Assembly (NCBI RefSeq): GCF_030732095.1
Contig: NZ_JAVAMQ010000003.1
Location: 248,001-312,000 of the forward strand
Reading direction: 5' to 3'
From: Paracoccus spongiarum
GTDB taxonomy: Bacteria; Pseudomonadota; Alphaproteobacteria; Rhodobacterales; Rhodobacteraceae
DNA: 64,000 nt
The position numbers and the translations under genes were made by a program. The notes beneath the pieces are model-generated. The model saw only the letters and a program-made list of their open reading frames with translations. It was not told the origin of the DNA and did no database searches. Positions 56,511 to 64,000 of the stretch are shown in pieces; within the stretch, counting starts at the first letter, position 1, and each line of letters opens with the position of its first letter.

Positions 56511-56520
56511 GTGAATTCAC
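56511..56520. promoter_or_regulatory. Candidate ArgP operator between argP and argO
   Basis: GTGAATTCAC, a perfect 10-bp palindrome, lies 46 bases before argO and 24 from argP, in the 79-base divergent region. It is followed by TTCACTTCACTTGACG, which may include the argO -35 (TTGACG). The LysR T-N11-A rule can be fitted here. Binding is inference. Confidence 0.45.
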
Positions 56521-56566
56521 TTCACTTGACGCCTGAACGGCGCGATCAGCAAGCCCGGAGGTGCGC

Positions 56567-57160
56567 ATGACGTCATATTTCACCGGGCTGGGCACGGGGC
56601 TGTCGCTGATCGCGGCGATCGGCGCCCAGAACGCCTTCGTCCTCAAGCAGGGGCTGATGCGCCGGCACGTCCTGGCCGTCTGCCTGTTCTGCGCCGTGTC
56701 GGATGCGGCACTGATCCTTCTGGGCGTGGGCGGCATGGGGATGCTGGGCACGCGCTGGCAATGGCTGGCCGAGGCGATGCGCTGGGGCGGCGTGGTGTTC
56801 CTGATCGCATACGGCGCGCGATCCTTCCGGGCGGCGCTGCGCGGCGGCGCCGGGTTGCGCCCCGAGGGCGACGGCGCGGGGTTGGCGGCGACGATCGCGG
56901 CGCTTGCGGCGCTGACCTGGCTGAACCCGCATGTCTGGCTGGATACGGTCGTGCTGCTGGGCGCGATCGCGCAGCAGACGGCCTGGCCGACGGGCTTCGC
57001 TCTTGGCGCGATCAGCGGTTCGTTCCTGTTCTTCTTCGCGCTGGGCTATGGGGCGCGGCTTCTGGCGCCGGTCTTTGCCAGCCCCGCGGCCTGGCGCTGG
57101 CTGGAGTTCGGGGTCGGCTGGGTCATGTGGTCCATCGCAGCCGGGCTGGCGCTTGGCTGA
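56567..57160 (+). CDS. argO: LysE/ArgO family amino-acid exporter
   Basis: 197 aa from ATG 56567, after GGAGG; a GTG at 56561 lies on the ribosome binding site. Six membrane segments. LSLIAAIGAQNAFVLKQGLM is the LysE/ArgO signature, and ALTWLNPHVWLDTVVLLGAI the conserved Asn-Pro loop. Exports basic amino acids; paired with argP. Confidence 0.94.
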   Translation: MTSYFTGLGTGLSLIAAIGAQNAFVLKQGLMRRHVLAVCLFCAVSDAALILLGVGGMGMLGTRWQWLAEAMRWGGVVFLIAYGARSFRAALRGGAGLRPEGDGAGLAATIAALAALTWLNPHVWLDTVVLLGAIAQQTAWPTGFALGAISGSFLFFFALGYGARLLAPVFASPAAWRWLEFGVGWVMWSIAAGLALG

Positions 57161-57202
57161 ACCGGGCTTGCGCCGGCGGCGGAAACCGGCAGATTGCAGG
57201 TC

Positions 57203-58111
57203 ATGCAAATGGAACGCGAGACACGGCGGGACCTGATCGGCATCGGCTGGATGCTGGCCACCGGCCTGTGTTTCGTGGCGGTCAACGGCATCGTGCGCGG
57301 GCTGGACGGCGCGCTGCCGGCCCCGCAGGCGGCGTTCATCCGGTTCCTGTTCGGGCTTGCCTTCCTGCTGCCGGTGATCGCCCCGGCCCTGCGCGGCGGC
57401 TTTCCGGCGCCGGTCTGGCGGATGTTCGCGCTGCGCGGCGGGCTGCATGTCGTGGCCGTCGTCGCCTGGTTTCATGCCATGTCGCGCATCACCGTGGCCG
57501 AGGTGACCGCCATCGGCTTTCTGAACCCCATCGTGGTGACGCTGGGGGCGGCGCTGTTCATGGGCGAAAGGCTGGCGGCGCGGCGACTGGCGGCGGTCGG
57601 GGTGGCGCTGCTGGGCGCGCTGGTGGTGCTGCGACCCGGCCTGCGGGTTCTCGATCCCGGCCACCTGTCGCAGGTCGCCGCCTCGCTGGCCTTCGGCGCG
57701 TCCTATCTGGTCGCCAAGCGCCTGTCCGAACGCGTGCCGGCGGCGATCGTGGTGGCGATGATGTCGCTTTGCGTCGCGATCGGCCTTGCGCCGCTGGCGC
57801 TTGCGGTCTGGGTGCCGCCCAGCCTGTCGCAGGTGCTGTGGCTGGGCGTGGTCGCGGTCTTCGCCACGCTTGGCCACTACACGATGACGCGCGCCTTCGC
57901 GGCCGCGCCGCTGACCGTGACCCAGCCCGTCACCTTCCTGCAGCTGATCTGGGCCAGCCTGGTGGGCGTCTTCGTCTTTGCCGAGCCGCTGGATGGCTGG
58001 GTGATCCTGGGCGGTGCCATGATGATCGCCGCGATCAGCTATATCACATGGCGCGAGGCGCAGATCCGCGCCCGCACCAAGACGCCGCCCGTCGGGGCGA
58101 CGAAGGCCTGA
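57203..58111 (+). CDS. EamA (DMT) family permease
   Basis: 302 aa. Ten membrane segments in two EamA repeats (about 15-140 and 155-290). AAFIRFLFGLAFLLPVI and FLNPIVVTLGAALFMGERL in repeat one, VTFLQLIWASLVGVFVFAEP in repeat two. The start is uncertain: ATG 57203 or 57209, with weak GCAGG upstream. Substrate unknown. Follows argO after about 40 bases and may share its transcript. Confidence 0.85.
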   Translation: MQMERETRRDLIGIGWMLATGLCFVAVNGIVRGLDGALPAPQAAFIRFLFGLAFLLPVIAPALRGGFPAPVWRMFALRGGLHVVAVVAWFHAMSRITVAEVTAIGFLNPIVVTLGAALFMGERLAARRLAAVGVALLGALVVLRPGLRVLDPGHLSQVAASLAFGASYLVAKRLSERVPAAIVVAMMSLCVAIGLAPLALAVWVPPSLSQVLWLGVVAVFATLGHYTMTRAFAAAPLTVTQPVTFLQLIWASLVGVFVFAEPLDGWVILGGAMMIAAISYITWREAQIRARTKTPPVGATKA

Positions 58112-58206
58112 CCGCCGCACCGTGCGGCCCTGCCATGCGGGGCCATCTCCTGACCATGAACATTGACAAGACCGGTCCGTTTGGCATGATTTGGGTCTGG
58201 GGAGTA

Positions 58207-60123
58207 ATGGTGGTGCGTGTGAATTGGTCAGCAGGCCCGGCAGCGGCGCTTTGTCTACTTGTTTCTGTGGTGCCGCCGGCGGCGCTGGCACAGCAGGATC
58301 CTTCGCAGCGCGCACATTCGCTGCGCCAGATCATCGCGGCGATGGACGACGAGGTGGGCCAGCTTGAGGCACGGGCGCAGACCGCGCGCGACCAGCTGGC
58401 CGGACTTCTGGACGAGGTCGCCCCGGCCGAGGCGCGCATCGCCGCCCTGCGCGACGAGATAGCCGGCCTCGAGGCGCAGCGCGACGAACTGGCCGCCGCC
58501 AATGCCGACACCGCCGCGCGGCAGGCCGAAGCCGAGCGCGCCGATGCCGAGGCGCAGGCCGGCAATGCCGAGATGGCCGGCACCATCGAGGCCCGCCGCG
58601 CCGAGCTTGCCGAACTCGAATCGCAGCAGGCCGCGTTGCAGGGGGCGCTGCGCGAGCTTGCCGCGAACCGCGACAGCCTGACCGCCGAGACGCAGGCCGC
58701 GCAAGAGGCCGCGACCGCGGCCCAGGCGGAACTGGCAGCGCTCGAGCAGCAGCGGACGCAGGCGGGATCGGACGCCGAGGCGGGCCGGCAGGCGCAGGCG
58801 GCCCTTGCAGCCGATGCCGAGGACCTGCGCAGCGAGATCGCGGCCCTGACCAGGCAGCGTGACGCCCTGAAGGCCGGGGTTGCCGAGGCAGGCGAGGCGC
58901 GGTCGGGTCTGGATGCGGTCGCCGGGCAGGTCGCCGAGGCCGAGGCCCGGCTTGCCGCGCTGCAACAGCAACTGGCGCAAGCCGGCCAGCAGCACGAGGC
59001 CCTGAAGGCGCAGTCCGAGGAGGCGCAGGCAACCATCGCCGGGCTGGCCGACGACCGCAGCGCGGCGCAGGCCGAGGCCGAGGCCGCGCGGGCGGAACTG
59101 GCGCGGCTGACCGAGGAGGCACAGCCCCTGCGCGACGAACTCGGCGCGCTGCGCGACGAGATCGCCGGCCTCACCGCCCAGCGCGACGAGATGCAGGCGC
59201 AGATCGAGGCCAGCGGCGAACTGGCCGCCGAACGCGACCGTCTGGCCGCCGCGCTCGAGGCCCGGCAGGGCGAGGCCGCCGAGTTGGACGAGACCTTGGC
59301 CGCGCGCCGCGCCGAGCTTGCGACGCTTGAGGAGGAGGCCGCGGCGCTGCGTGCGGGCATCGAACAGCTTGGCGCGGATCGTGCGGCGATGCAGGCCGAA
59401 GGCGATGGCGCGCGGCAGGCGGCGCAGCAGCAGCAGGCCGCACTGGCCGAACTGACCGGGCAGGCCGAGCCGCTGCGCAGCGAGATCGCGGCGCTGACCG
59501 CCAGCCTTGCCGAATTGCGCGACGAGGCCGAGACCGGCCAGACGCAGGCTGCGCAGTTGCGTGACGAGATCGCCGCGCTGACCGAACAGCGCGACGGGCT
59601 GCAGGCCGCTATCGCCGAGGCCGGCGAGCGGGGGGCCGAACGCGACCGGCTGGCTCAGGAGGTGGCCGCGCGGCAGGCCGAACTGGCCCGCCTGACCGGG
59701 GAAGAAGAGGGCTTGCGCGGCGCGGTCGCCGCGCTCGAGGAACGCCGCGCGGCCCTGGCGGCCGAAACCACGACGCCGACCGCTGCGGCGCCGGCGCCTG
59801 CCGAGGCGATCCCGGCGGCCGCGGCGGCGACGCCCGACCTCGCCCCCGACATTGCATCCGAGGCCGGATCGGAGGCCGCGTCCGAGGCCGCAGCCGCCGA
59901 ACAGCCCGCCGAACCGCCCGCGCCCGCGCGGCCACGCGCGCCGGCTGATGTCGGCGCGGTGCTGGCCACCGCGCCCGGCCTGCCGGACGATCCGGCGGCG
60001 CGCGCGCGGCTGCGCGATCTGCTGGTCGCCGGGGCCTGCGCGCCCGACGCGCTGGCCGCGGTGCAGAACCCGATCAACCGCCAGGCGCTGCTGGCGCTTG
60101 TCTCTCGGCTCGACCCCTGCTGA
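58207..60123 (+). CDS. Secreted coiled-coil protein with C-terminal domain
   Basis: About 638 aa. Several starts compete: ATG 58207 lies only two bases after GGGGAG, while GTG 58210 or 58213 have better spacing. A signal peptide is clear in all (hydrophobic AAALCLLVSVVPPAALAQ). Residues 40-500 are an almost unbroken coiled coil built of units like LRDEIAALTAQRDEMQAQIE with Ala/Glu/Gln/Arg bias and hardly any Pro. Then an acidic Ala/Pro linker (EAGSEAASEAAAAEQP), and a conserved-looking end of about 60 residues (DVGAVLATAPGLPDD, LRDLLVAGACAPDALAAVQN, two Cys). No family recognised. Close to the TAXI gene, 44 bases downstream. Confidence 0.8.
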   Translation: MVVRVNWSAGPAAALCLLVSVVPPAALAQQDPSQRAHSLRQIIAAMDDEVGQLEARAQTARDQLAGLLDEVAPAEARIAALRDEIAGLEAQRDELAAANADTAARQAEAERADAEAQAGNAEMAGTIEARRAELAELESQQAALQGALRELAANRDSLTAETQAAQEAATAAQAELAALEQQRTQAGSDAEAGRQAQAALAADAEDLRSEIAALTRQRDALKAGVAEAGEARSGLDAVAGQVAEAEARLAALQQQLAQAGQQHEALKAQSEEAQATIAGLADDRSAAQAEAEAARAELARLTEEAQPLRDELGALRDEIAGLTAQRDEMQAQIEASGELAAERDRLAAALEARQGEAAELDETLAARRAELATLEEEAAALRAGIEQLGADRAAMQAEGDGARQAAQQQQAALAELTGQAEPLRSEIAALTASLAELRDEAETGQTQAAQLRDEIAALTEQRDGLQAAIAEAGERGAERDRLAQEVAARQAELARLTGEEEGLRGAVAALEERRAALAAETTTPTAAAPAPAEAIPAAAAATPDLAPDIASEAGSEAASEAAAAEQPAEPPAPARPRAPADVGAVLATAPGLPDDPAARARLRDLLVAGACAPDALAAVQNPINRQALLALVSRLDPC

Positions 60124-60167
60124 ACGCCCGCGCGACATTGCCGCGCATCACGATGAAGGAGAGAAGG

Positions 60168-61226
60168 ATGCGAGTGAGGTTTCTTTTCCGCAGGCTTGCC
60201 CTGGTCGCCGGGCTGCTTGGCGCGTCGCTGCTGCCCGGCCACGCGCAAGAGCCGCAGATCAACATCATGACAGGCTCGCCGACGGGCACCTACATCCAGT
60301 TCGGGCGCGACATGCAGGGGCTGATGTCGCAATGCGGCAAGCAGATGGGCGTGGTCGAATCCGCCGGCGCGCTGGAGAATTTCCTGGCCGTGCGCCAGCG
60401 TCGCTTCACCCAGTTCGGGATCGTCCAGAACGACGTGCTGGAATACATGCAGACCTTTGCCGGGCAGGACCCGGTGGTGGCGCGCACCATCCGGGGGGTG
60501 CGCATCGCCTTCCCGCTTTACGACGAAGAGGTGCATATCCTCGCCACCAGGGACATTCCCGATTTCAGCGCGCTCGGCGGCAAGCGGGTGGGGATCGGCA
60601 ACGAGAACAGCGGCACTTTCCTGACCTCGTCGCTGATGCTCTCGCTGGCCGGGCTGAAGCCGTCCGAGACGCGGACGCTGGGCCCGCAGGAGGGGCTGGC
60701 CGCCCTGAAGGCGGGCGAGGTCGATGCCTTCATCTATGTGGCCGGGGCGCCGGCCTCGCTTTATGCGGAAGGCGAGATCGACCCCGCGAAGTTCCACCTG
60801 CTGCCGATCCGCAACGAGACGCTGCGCAGCGTCTACACGCCCAAGACGCTGCCCGCGAATACCTATCCCTTCCAGACCGAACCCCTCGACCTCGTCGCGG
60901 TCAAGGCGGTGCTGATGACCTTCGAATACGACATGCGGGGCAATGCCTATCACCGCGCGGCCTGCGAGGCGGTGTCGGACCTGTCCTCGCTGATCCTGAC
61001 GCGGATCGACGACCTGAAGGCGAACGGCCATCCGAAATGGAAGGATGTCGACCTGAGCGCGATCCCGCCGGGCTGGGACATCGGCGCCTGCGTCAATCGC
61101 GGCATCGCGCCCGATTATGTGGCCAACTGCACCGCGCCGGTTCCCGCAGCCAGCACCGGCAGCGATGCCGAAAGCGATGCGAACGCGGCCTATCGGCGCA
61201 GCATCTGCGAGGTGATGGGCTGCTGA
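60168..61226 (+). CDS. TAXI-family (TRAP-type) periplasmic binding protein
   Basis: 352 aa from ATG 60168 after AAGGAGAGAAGG. Signal peptide 1-26 (LLPGHAQ). Mature start INIMTGSPTGTYIQFGRDM is the TAXI ligand-loop pattern; GGKRVGIGNENSGTFLTSS and LKAGEVDAFIYVAGAP follow as in the fold. Six Cys (56, 266, 308, 321, 347, 352), most in the C-terminal 90 residues, probably paired in the periplasm. TAXI receptors normally feed a fused TRAP permease (DctQM); none is in the window. Co-directional with the coiled-coil gene. Confidence 0.88.
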   Translation: MRVRFLFRRLALVAGLLGASLLPGHAQEPQINIMTGSPTGTYIQFGRDMQGLMSQCGKQMGVVESAGALENFLAVRQRRFTQFGIVQNDVLEYMQTFAGQDPVVARTIRGVRIAFPLYDEEVHILATRDIPDFSALGGKRVGIGNENSGTFLTSSLMLSLAGLKPSETRTLGPQEGLAALKAGEVDAFIYVAGAPASLYAEGEIDPAKFHLLPIRNETLRSVYTPKTLPANTYPFQTEPLDLVAVKAVLMTFEYDMRGNAYHRAACEAVSDLSSLILTRIDDLKANGHPKWKDVDLSAIPPGWDIGACVNRGIAPDYVANCTAPVPAASTGSDAESDANAAYRRSICEVMGC

Positions 61227-61296
61227 CGCGGCCTCGCGGGCGGATGGCCGCGATGGCTGCGCCGTTCCGCCGGCGCCTTGCCTGCGGGGCGGCGCG

Positions 61297-63261
61297 TCAG
61301 CCGGGAGGCGGCACGGCGTAGATCCAGCCGGTCGAGGCCAGTTCGCTGCCGTCGTCGTCCAGCGTGGCGATCCGCCAGCTGTGGACGGGGCCGTCCAGGA
61401 GGATCGCCGAAAGGTCGGTTTCCTGCCGGTTCGGCATCGCTTCCTCGCCGTCGCGCAGATATTCGACCGCGAAACGCGCGGGGCTTTCGTCCCGTGGTGC
61501 GCGCCAGTGGATCTCGACCCCGCCATCCGCGAACAGGACCTGCGCGACGGGAATGGCGGGCAGGGTCGATGGTCCGGCCGCGACGTCCTGCAGCGCCGCG
61601 ACCCGCGACGGCGCGCCGCCCAGATTGCCGGCCAGCCGATACCAGGCCAGCGCGCGGCGCGCATCGGCTGGCACGCCGTCGCCGATCTCGAAGGCCTGGC
61701 CCAGAAAGCTTGCCGCGCGCGGATTGCCCCGCAGCGCGGCCCGCTGATAGTGGAAGGTGGCCAGTTGCGGGCGGAACCGGCCGATCTGGAGGCCCTGGTC
61801 CAGAAGCGCCTTTGCATCGGGGGGGGCGGCACCGCCCGAGATGCGCAGCATCGGCGCGGAATCGTCGATCCAGGCGGGCGGAAGGCTGTCCGGGCCCGGG
61901 GCGCGGGCCTCTTCCAAGGGCTCGGGCCGGGCACCGGGTGCATCGGCGGGCGCATCGGCGGGGGGCGGCGCGGCGCCCTCCGGCGTCGCCATCCCGGCGG
62001 GCGCGTCGGTGCGGCCCTGGGCGCCATACCACAGCAGCCCTCCGGTGACGCCCGCGGCCAGGGTGCCCGAGATCAGAAGAAAGCGCAGCGACCGCCGCGG
62101 CGGCGCCGAACCCTCTGACGGCGCTGCGCGCGGCGGGGCGGGCCTGGGCCTGGCCGCCGCGGCCGACGGCAGGGGCTGGCGCGGGGGCAGGTCGGCGGGA
62201 CCCGCAGGCGCCACGATCGGCGCGGCCAGCGCGACCGGTGCCGACAGCGTGGCGGGGGCCGACAGCGTGACAGGGGCGGGCAGCGTGGCGGGGGCGGGCA
62301 GCGTGACGGGGGCGGGCAGCGTGGCGGGGGCCGACAGCGGAACGGGCGCGGAATCCCGCGCCGGCGCCCCCGCCTTGTCGCGCCCGGCCGCGGTCGGCAG
62401 GTCGGCTGCGGCGCCGGTTCCGGGCTGTGGGGGCTGCCCAGACCGGGCTGCGATGCCGGCCGGCCCGTCGCGCGCATCGCGCAGGGCCTTTTCGGCAAAG
62501 GCCGCGGTGATCCGCGACAGCCCCGCCGCGTCGGCATCGCGCAGGCAGATCTGGGCCATCTGGTTCAGCACGCCCGGCACCCCCTGCGAGGCCTGGTGCA
62601 GCACCTGAAGGCTGGCCTGGTCGAAGGGCGACACGCCCTCGTGGCACGGGCATTGCGCATTGACCAGCCGATGCGCGACATAGCCCGCCGTCTCGCTGGC
62701 CCGGAAGGCCGGCAGATGCGCCTGCCCGCGGATCAGGTCATAAAGCCCCGGCCGCGGCTGCGCCGCCAGACGCGCGCGCAGTTCGGGCAGGCCGGCGATG
62801 ACGATGGGGACGCGCAGGGCGCCCTCTTCATGCAGCCGGGCCAGCCGGCGCAACTGATCCAGCGCGGCATCCGACAGTTCCTCGCCATTGTCCACGATCA
62901 GCAACCCACGCGGCTGGGCGGTCCCGCCCTCGTCGAGGAACTGGCGCAGATCGGCGGAGAGTTCGTCGCCGGCCTCGGCCTCGGGCTCGGCGGCGAAGGG
63001 ATCCTCGCCCTCGTCGTCGGCGCCGTCGATCCAGGCTATGCGTTCATCCTGCTGGAACCGTGCGGCAAGGGCGCGCAGCATCAGCGACTTGCCGCTGCCC
63101 GGATCGCCGGTCAGCAGGGTCACGGCATGGCCCGAGGTGACGCCGTTCTCCAGCGTGGTCATGGCGGTGCGGTGACCGATCGCGGGATACATCCAGACAA
63201 AATTCTGGCCCGCGCGAAAGGCGGGGCAGAGGCGACCGGGCTGCAAGCTCAAATCGATCAT
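61297..63261 (-). CDS. ExeA/GspA-like AAA ATPase with transmembrane segment and Sel1-like repeat
   Basis: 654 aa. Order: AAA domain (about 1-265) with Walker A GDPGSGKS (52-59) and Walker B LLIVDNGEE (120-128), where Asn replaces the usual Glu after the Asp; Pro/Ala linker (about 270-390) holding hexapeptide repeats [LV]-[SP]-APVT; one membrane helix (about 391-412, LRFLLISGTLAAGVTGGLL); then a periplasmic part with a Sel1-like repeat (AASFLGQAFEIGDGVPADAR) and a C-terminal beta domain. ExeA-type ATPases help secretins cross the cell wall, but no secretion genes are here. Promoter at 63377. No good ribosome binding site is seen at ATG 63261. Confidence 0.82.
   Translation of the reverse strand: MIDLSLQPGRLCPAFRAGQNFVWMYPAIGHRTAMTTLENGVTSGHAVTLLTGDPGSGKSLMLRALAARFQQDERIAWIDGADDEGEDPFAAEPEAEAGDELSADLRQFLDEGGTAQPRGLLIVDNGEELSDAALDQLRRLARLHEEGALRVPIVIAGLPELRARLAAQPRPGLYDLIRGQAHLPAFRASETAGYVAHRLVNAQCPCHEGVSPFDQASLQVLHQASQGVPGVLNQMAQICLRDADAAGLSRITAAFAEKALRDARDGPAGIAARSGQPPQPGTGAAADLPTAAGRDKAGAPARDSAPVPLSAPATLPAPVTLPAPATLPAPVTLSAPATLSAPVALAAPIVAPAGPADLPPRQPLPSAAAARPRPAPPRAAPSEGSAPPRRSLRFLLISGTLAAGVTGGLLWYGAQGRTDAPAGMATPEGAAPPPADAPADAPGARPEPLEEARAPGPDSLPPAWIDDSAPMLRISGGAAPPDAKALLDQGLQIGRFRPQLATFHYQRAALRGNPRAASFLGQAFEIGDGVPADARRALAWYRLAGNLGGAPSRVAALQDVAAGPSTLPAIPVAQVLFADGGVEIHWRAPRDESPARFAVEYLRDGEEAMPNRQETDLSAILLDGPVHSWRIATLDDDGSELASTGWIYAVPPPG
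62225..62350. repeat. 18-bp repeats encoding a Pro/Ala hexapeptide linker
   Basis: Seven imperfect 18-base units (consensus on plus strand GGCAGCGTGGCGGGGGCG) lie inside the ATPase gene. They encode alternating APATL[PS] and APVTL[PS] hexapeptides in the linker before the membrane helix. The length is likely to vary between strains. Confidence 0.85.
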
Positions 63262-63349
63262 CTGTCAGCGGCACTCGCGAAGCGGCAGATCCTGCCGGCA
63301 CTCAACACCAAAATACCGAGGCTGTTCAGCTTTTCCCACACGTCCCGCA

Positions 63350-63377
63350 AGGATACGCTGCTGCTCGTCGGGGTCAA
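63350..63377 (-). promoter_or_regulatory. Promoter of the ExeA-like ATPase gene
   Basis: On the minus strand TTGACC (63377-63372), 16 bases, TATCCT (63355-63350). It gives a leader of roughly 80 bases before the ATG at 63261. A good -35 and a fair -10, in the only gap upstream of the gene. Confidence 0.6.
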
Positions 63378-63457
63378 GAATTGTTGGCGACGGCAGGGCA
63401 CAAAAGCCGTACCGCCGCGATCCGCGGGCCTGGCTGCCCCGGCCGCGGGCAGGCGCG

Positions 63458-63490
63458 GGCGGGGTCAGGGCGGGGTCAGGGCGGGGTCAG
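63458..63490. repeat. 11-bp tandem repeat at the 3' end of the dehydrogenase gene
   Basis: Three exact copies of GGCGGGGTCAG. The last copy contains the stop codon of the dehydrogenase gene (TGA read on the minus strand at 63489-63487). On that strand each unit reads CTGACCCCGCC, so the stop triplet is repeated in all three frames. Confidence 0.85.
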
Positions 63491-64000
63491 CGCGACAGGT
63501 CGATCAGGATCTTCAGCTGGGTGCCGGCCGGATCCAGAAGCCGGTCGAAGCCCTCGGTCACCGCCTCGTCGAGCCCGATCCGGCGCGTCACGACCTTCTC
63601 GGCCGGCAGCGCGCCCGAGGCGATCATCTGCGCCACGCGCGGCCAGTAATGGGTGGGATAGGCCCAGCTGCCCCGGATATCGACATCCTTGAAGGTGACC
63701 GCGAACCAGTCCAGCGGATTGTCATGCGGGTGCAGCCCGGTCTGGACCACCACCCCCTGCTTGCGGACCGCGTCAAGGCAGGCCTTCAGCGCATGTTCGT
63801 TGCCCACGCATTCGATGGCCACGTCGCAGCCGACTCCGCCCTCGGTCGCGGCGCGCACCGCATCGCCCACGCCGGTCCGGCCGGGGTTCAGCGTCAGCAC
63901 CTCGGGCAGCAGGTCGCGCACCAGCGCCAGCCGCGTCTCGTTGGGGTCCGACACGAACAGCCGCACCGCGCCCGCCGCCCGGGCCGCCATCAGCGTCAGC
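63487..64000 (-). CDS. Zinc-type alcohol/2,3-butanediol dehydrogenase, C-terminal fragment
   Basis: About 171 aa visible; the 5' part lies beyond the right edge. It covers the end of the Rossmann domain (AGAVRLFVSDPNETRLALVR) and the C-terminal part: DVAIECVGNEHALKACLDAV, VVVQTGLHPHDNPLDW, VDIRGSWAYPTHYWPRVAQM. Closest in style to 2,3-butanediol or L-idonate-type MDR dehydrogenases. The catalytic zinc ligands are outside the window. Confidence 0.8.
   Translation of the reverse strand, partial: LTLMAARAAGAVRLFVSDPNETRLALVRDLLPEVLTLNPGRTGVGDAVRAATEGGVGCDVAIECVGNEHALKACLDAVRKQGVVVQTGLHPHDNPLDWFAVTFKDVDIRGSWAYPTHYWPRVAQMIASGALPAEKVVTRRIGLDEAVTEGFDRLLDPAGTQLKILIDLSR

Noticed and set aside
58136..58206. 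Earlier start codons for the coiled-coil protein (for example ATG 58136 or 58187)
   Set aside because: They lie before the ribosome binding site GGGGAG at 58199-58204 and would put 20 or more residues ahead of the signal peptide.
62225..62350. CRISPR-like regular repeats
   Set aside because: The 18-bp units are contiguous without spacers and encode an in-frame hexapeptide linker.

Overview
The window is about 64 kb of GC-rich, densely coded chromosome from an alphaproteobacterium of the Rhodobacterales, most likely Paracoccus or a close relative. The evidence is the split F1 operon atpHAGDC without F0 genes, a circularly permuted two-piece tmRNA with the tag ANDNRAPVALAA, a GapR protein, an Entner-Doudoroff aldolase, the ectABC-ask cluster and the rpsB-tsf pair. 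It looks like core chromosome. I see no rRNA, insertion sequence, phage gene, CRISPR array, origin or obvious pseudogene. One tRNA (Thr, TGT) is present.

Layout. 1-1.9 kb: start of gloB (minus), a methyltransferase and a family-25-like glycosyltransferase. 2.2-7.1 kb: F1-ATPase operon atpHAGDC ending in a strong terminator, then a small H-type lectin gene. 7.5-17.4 kb: alpha/beta hydrolase and a DsbA-fold isomerase (minus), prs, purD against xseA, an MFS carrier with eda, a hemolysin-III-type membrane protein, and a non-pyrrolysine MttB-family methyltransferase. 17.4-23.5 kb: rpsB-tsf, a LuxR solo, cmk, an aldehyde dehydrogenase, tmRNA and a VOC protein. 23.6-28.1 kb: ectoine operon ectABC-ask (minus) with the divergent MarR regulator ectR. 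28-41.8 kb: gnd, thioesterase, pdxY-MOSC, a FAD-binding protein, a translationally coupled operon (dac-tmk-holB-tatD-MBL-AEC carrier), a DUF2270 protein, tdk and a Bcr/CflA drug exporter. 41.8-49.5 kb: RhlE helicase, a sulfur-transport pair (YeeE/YedE) with dtd, gapR, an AGE-type epimerase, a sulfotransferase-like protein, an iron-type ABC permease and tRNA-Thr. 49.5-55.4 kb: a metallophosphoesterase, two SLC13-type permeases flanking a DUF1127-like small protein, and yebC. 55.6-64 kb: argP/argO, an EamA permease, an envelope cluster (secreted coiled-coil protein, TAXI binding protein, convergent membrane-anchored ExeA-like ATPase), and the 3' part of a zinc-type dehydrogenase running off the window.

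Themes. Many minus-strand neighbours are stop-start coupled, several with a GTG start inside GTGA. Osmoadaptation is well represented (ectoine, a possible betaine aldehyde dehydrogenase, SLC13/RCK permeases). The two best regulatory readings are the ectA-ectR intergenic region, where CTAACTAG occurs twice, and the promoter of the YeeE/YedE pair, where ATTC-N8-GAAT lies in the -35/-10 spacer and suggests persulfide-responsive repression. The least explained part is 58.2-63.3 kb, where an orphan TAXI receptor sits with a coiled-coil protein and a transmembrane ATPase instead of TRAP membrane subunits.
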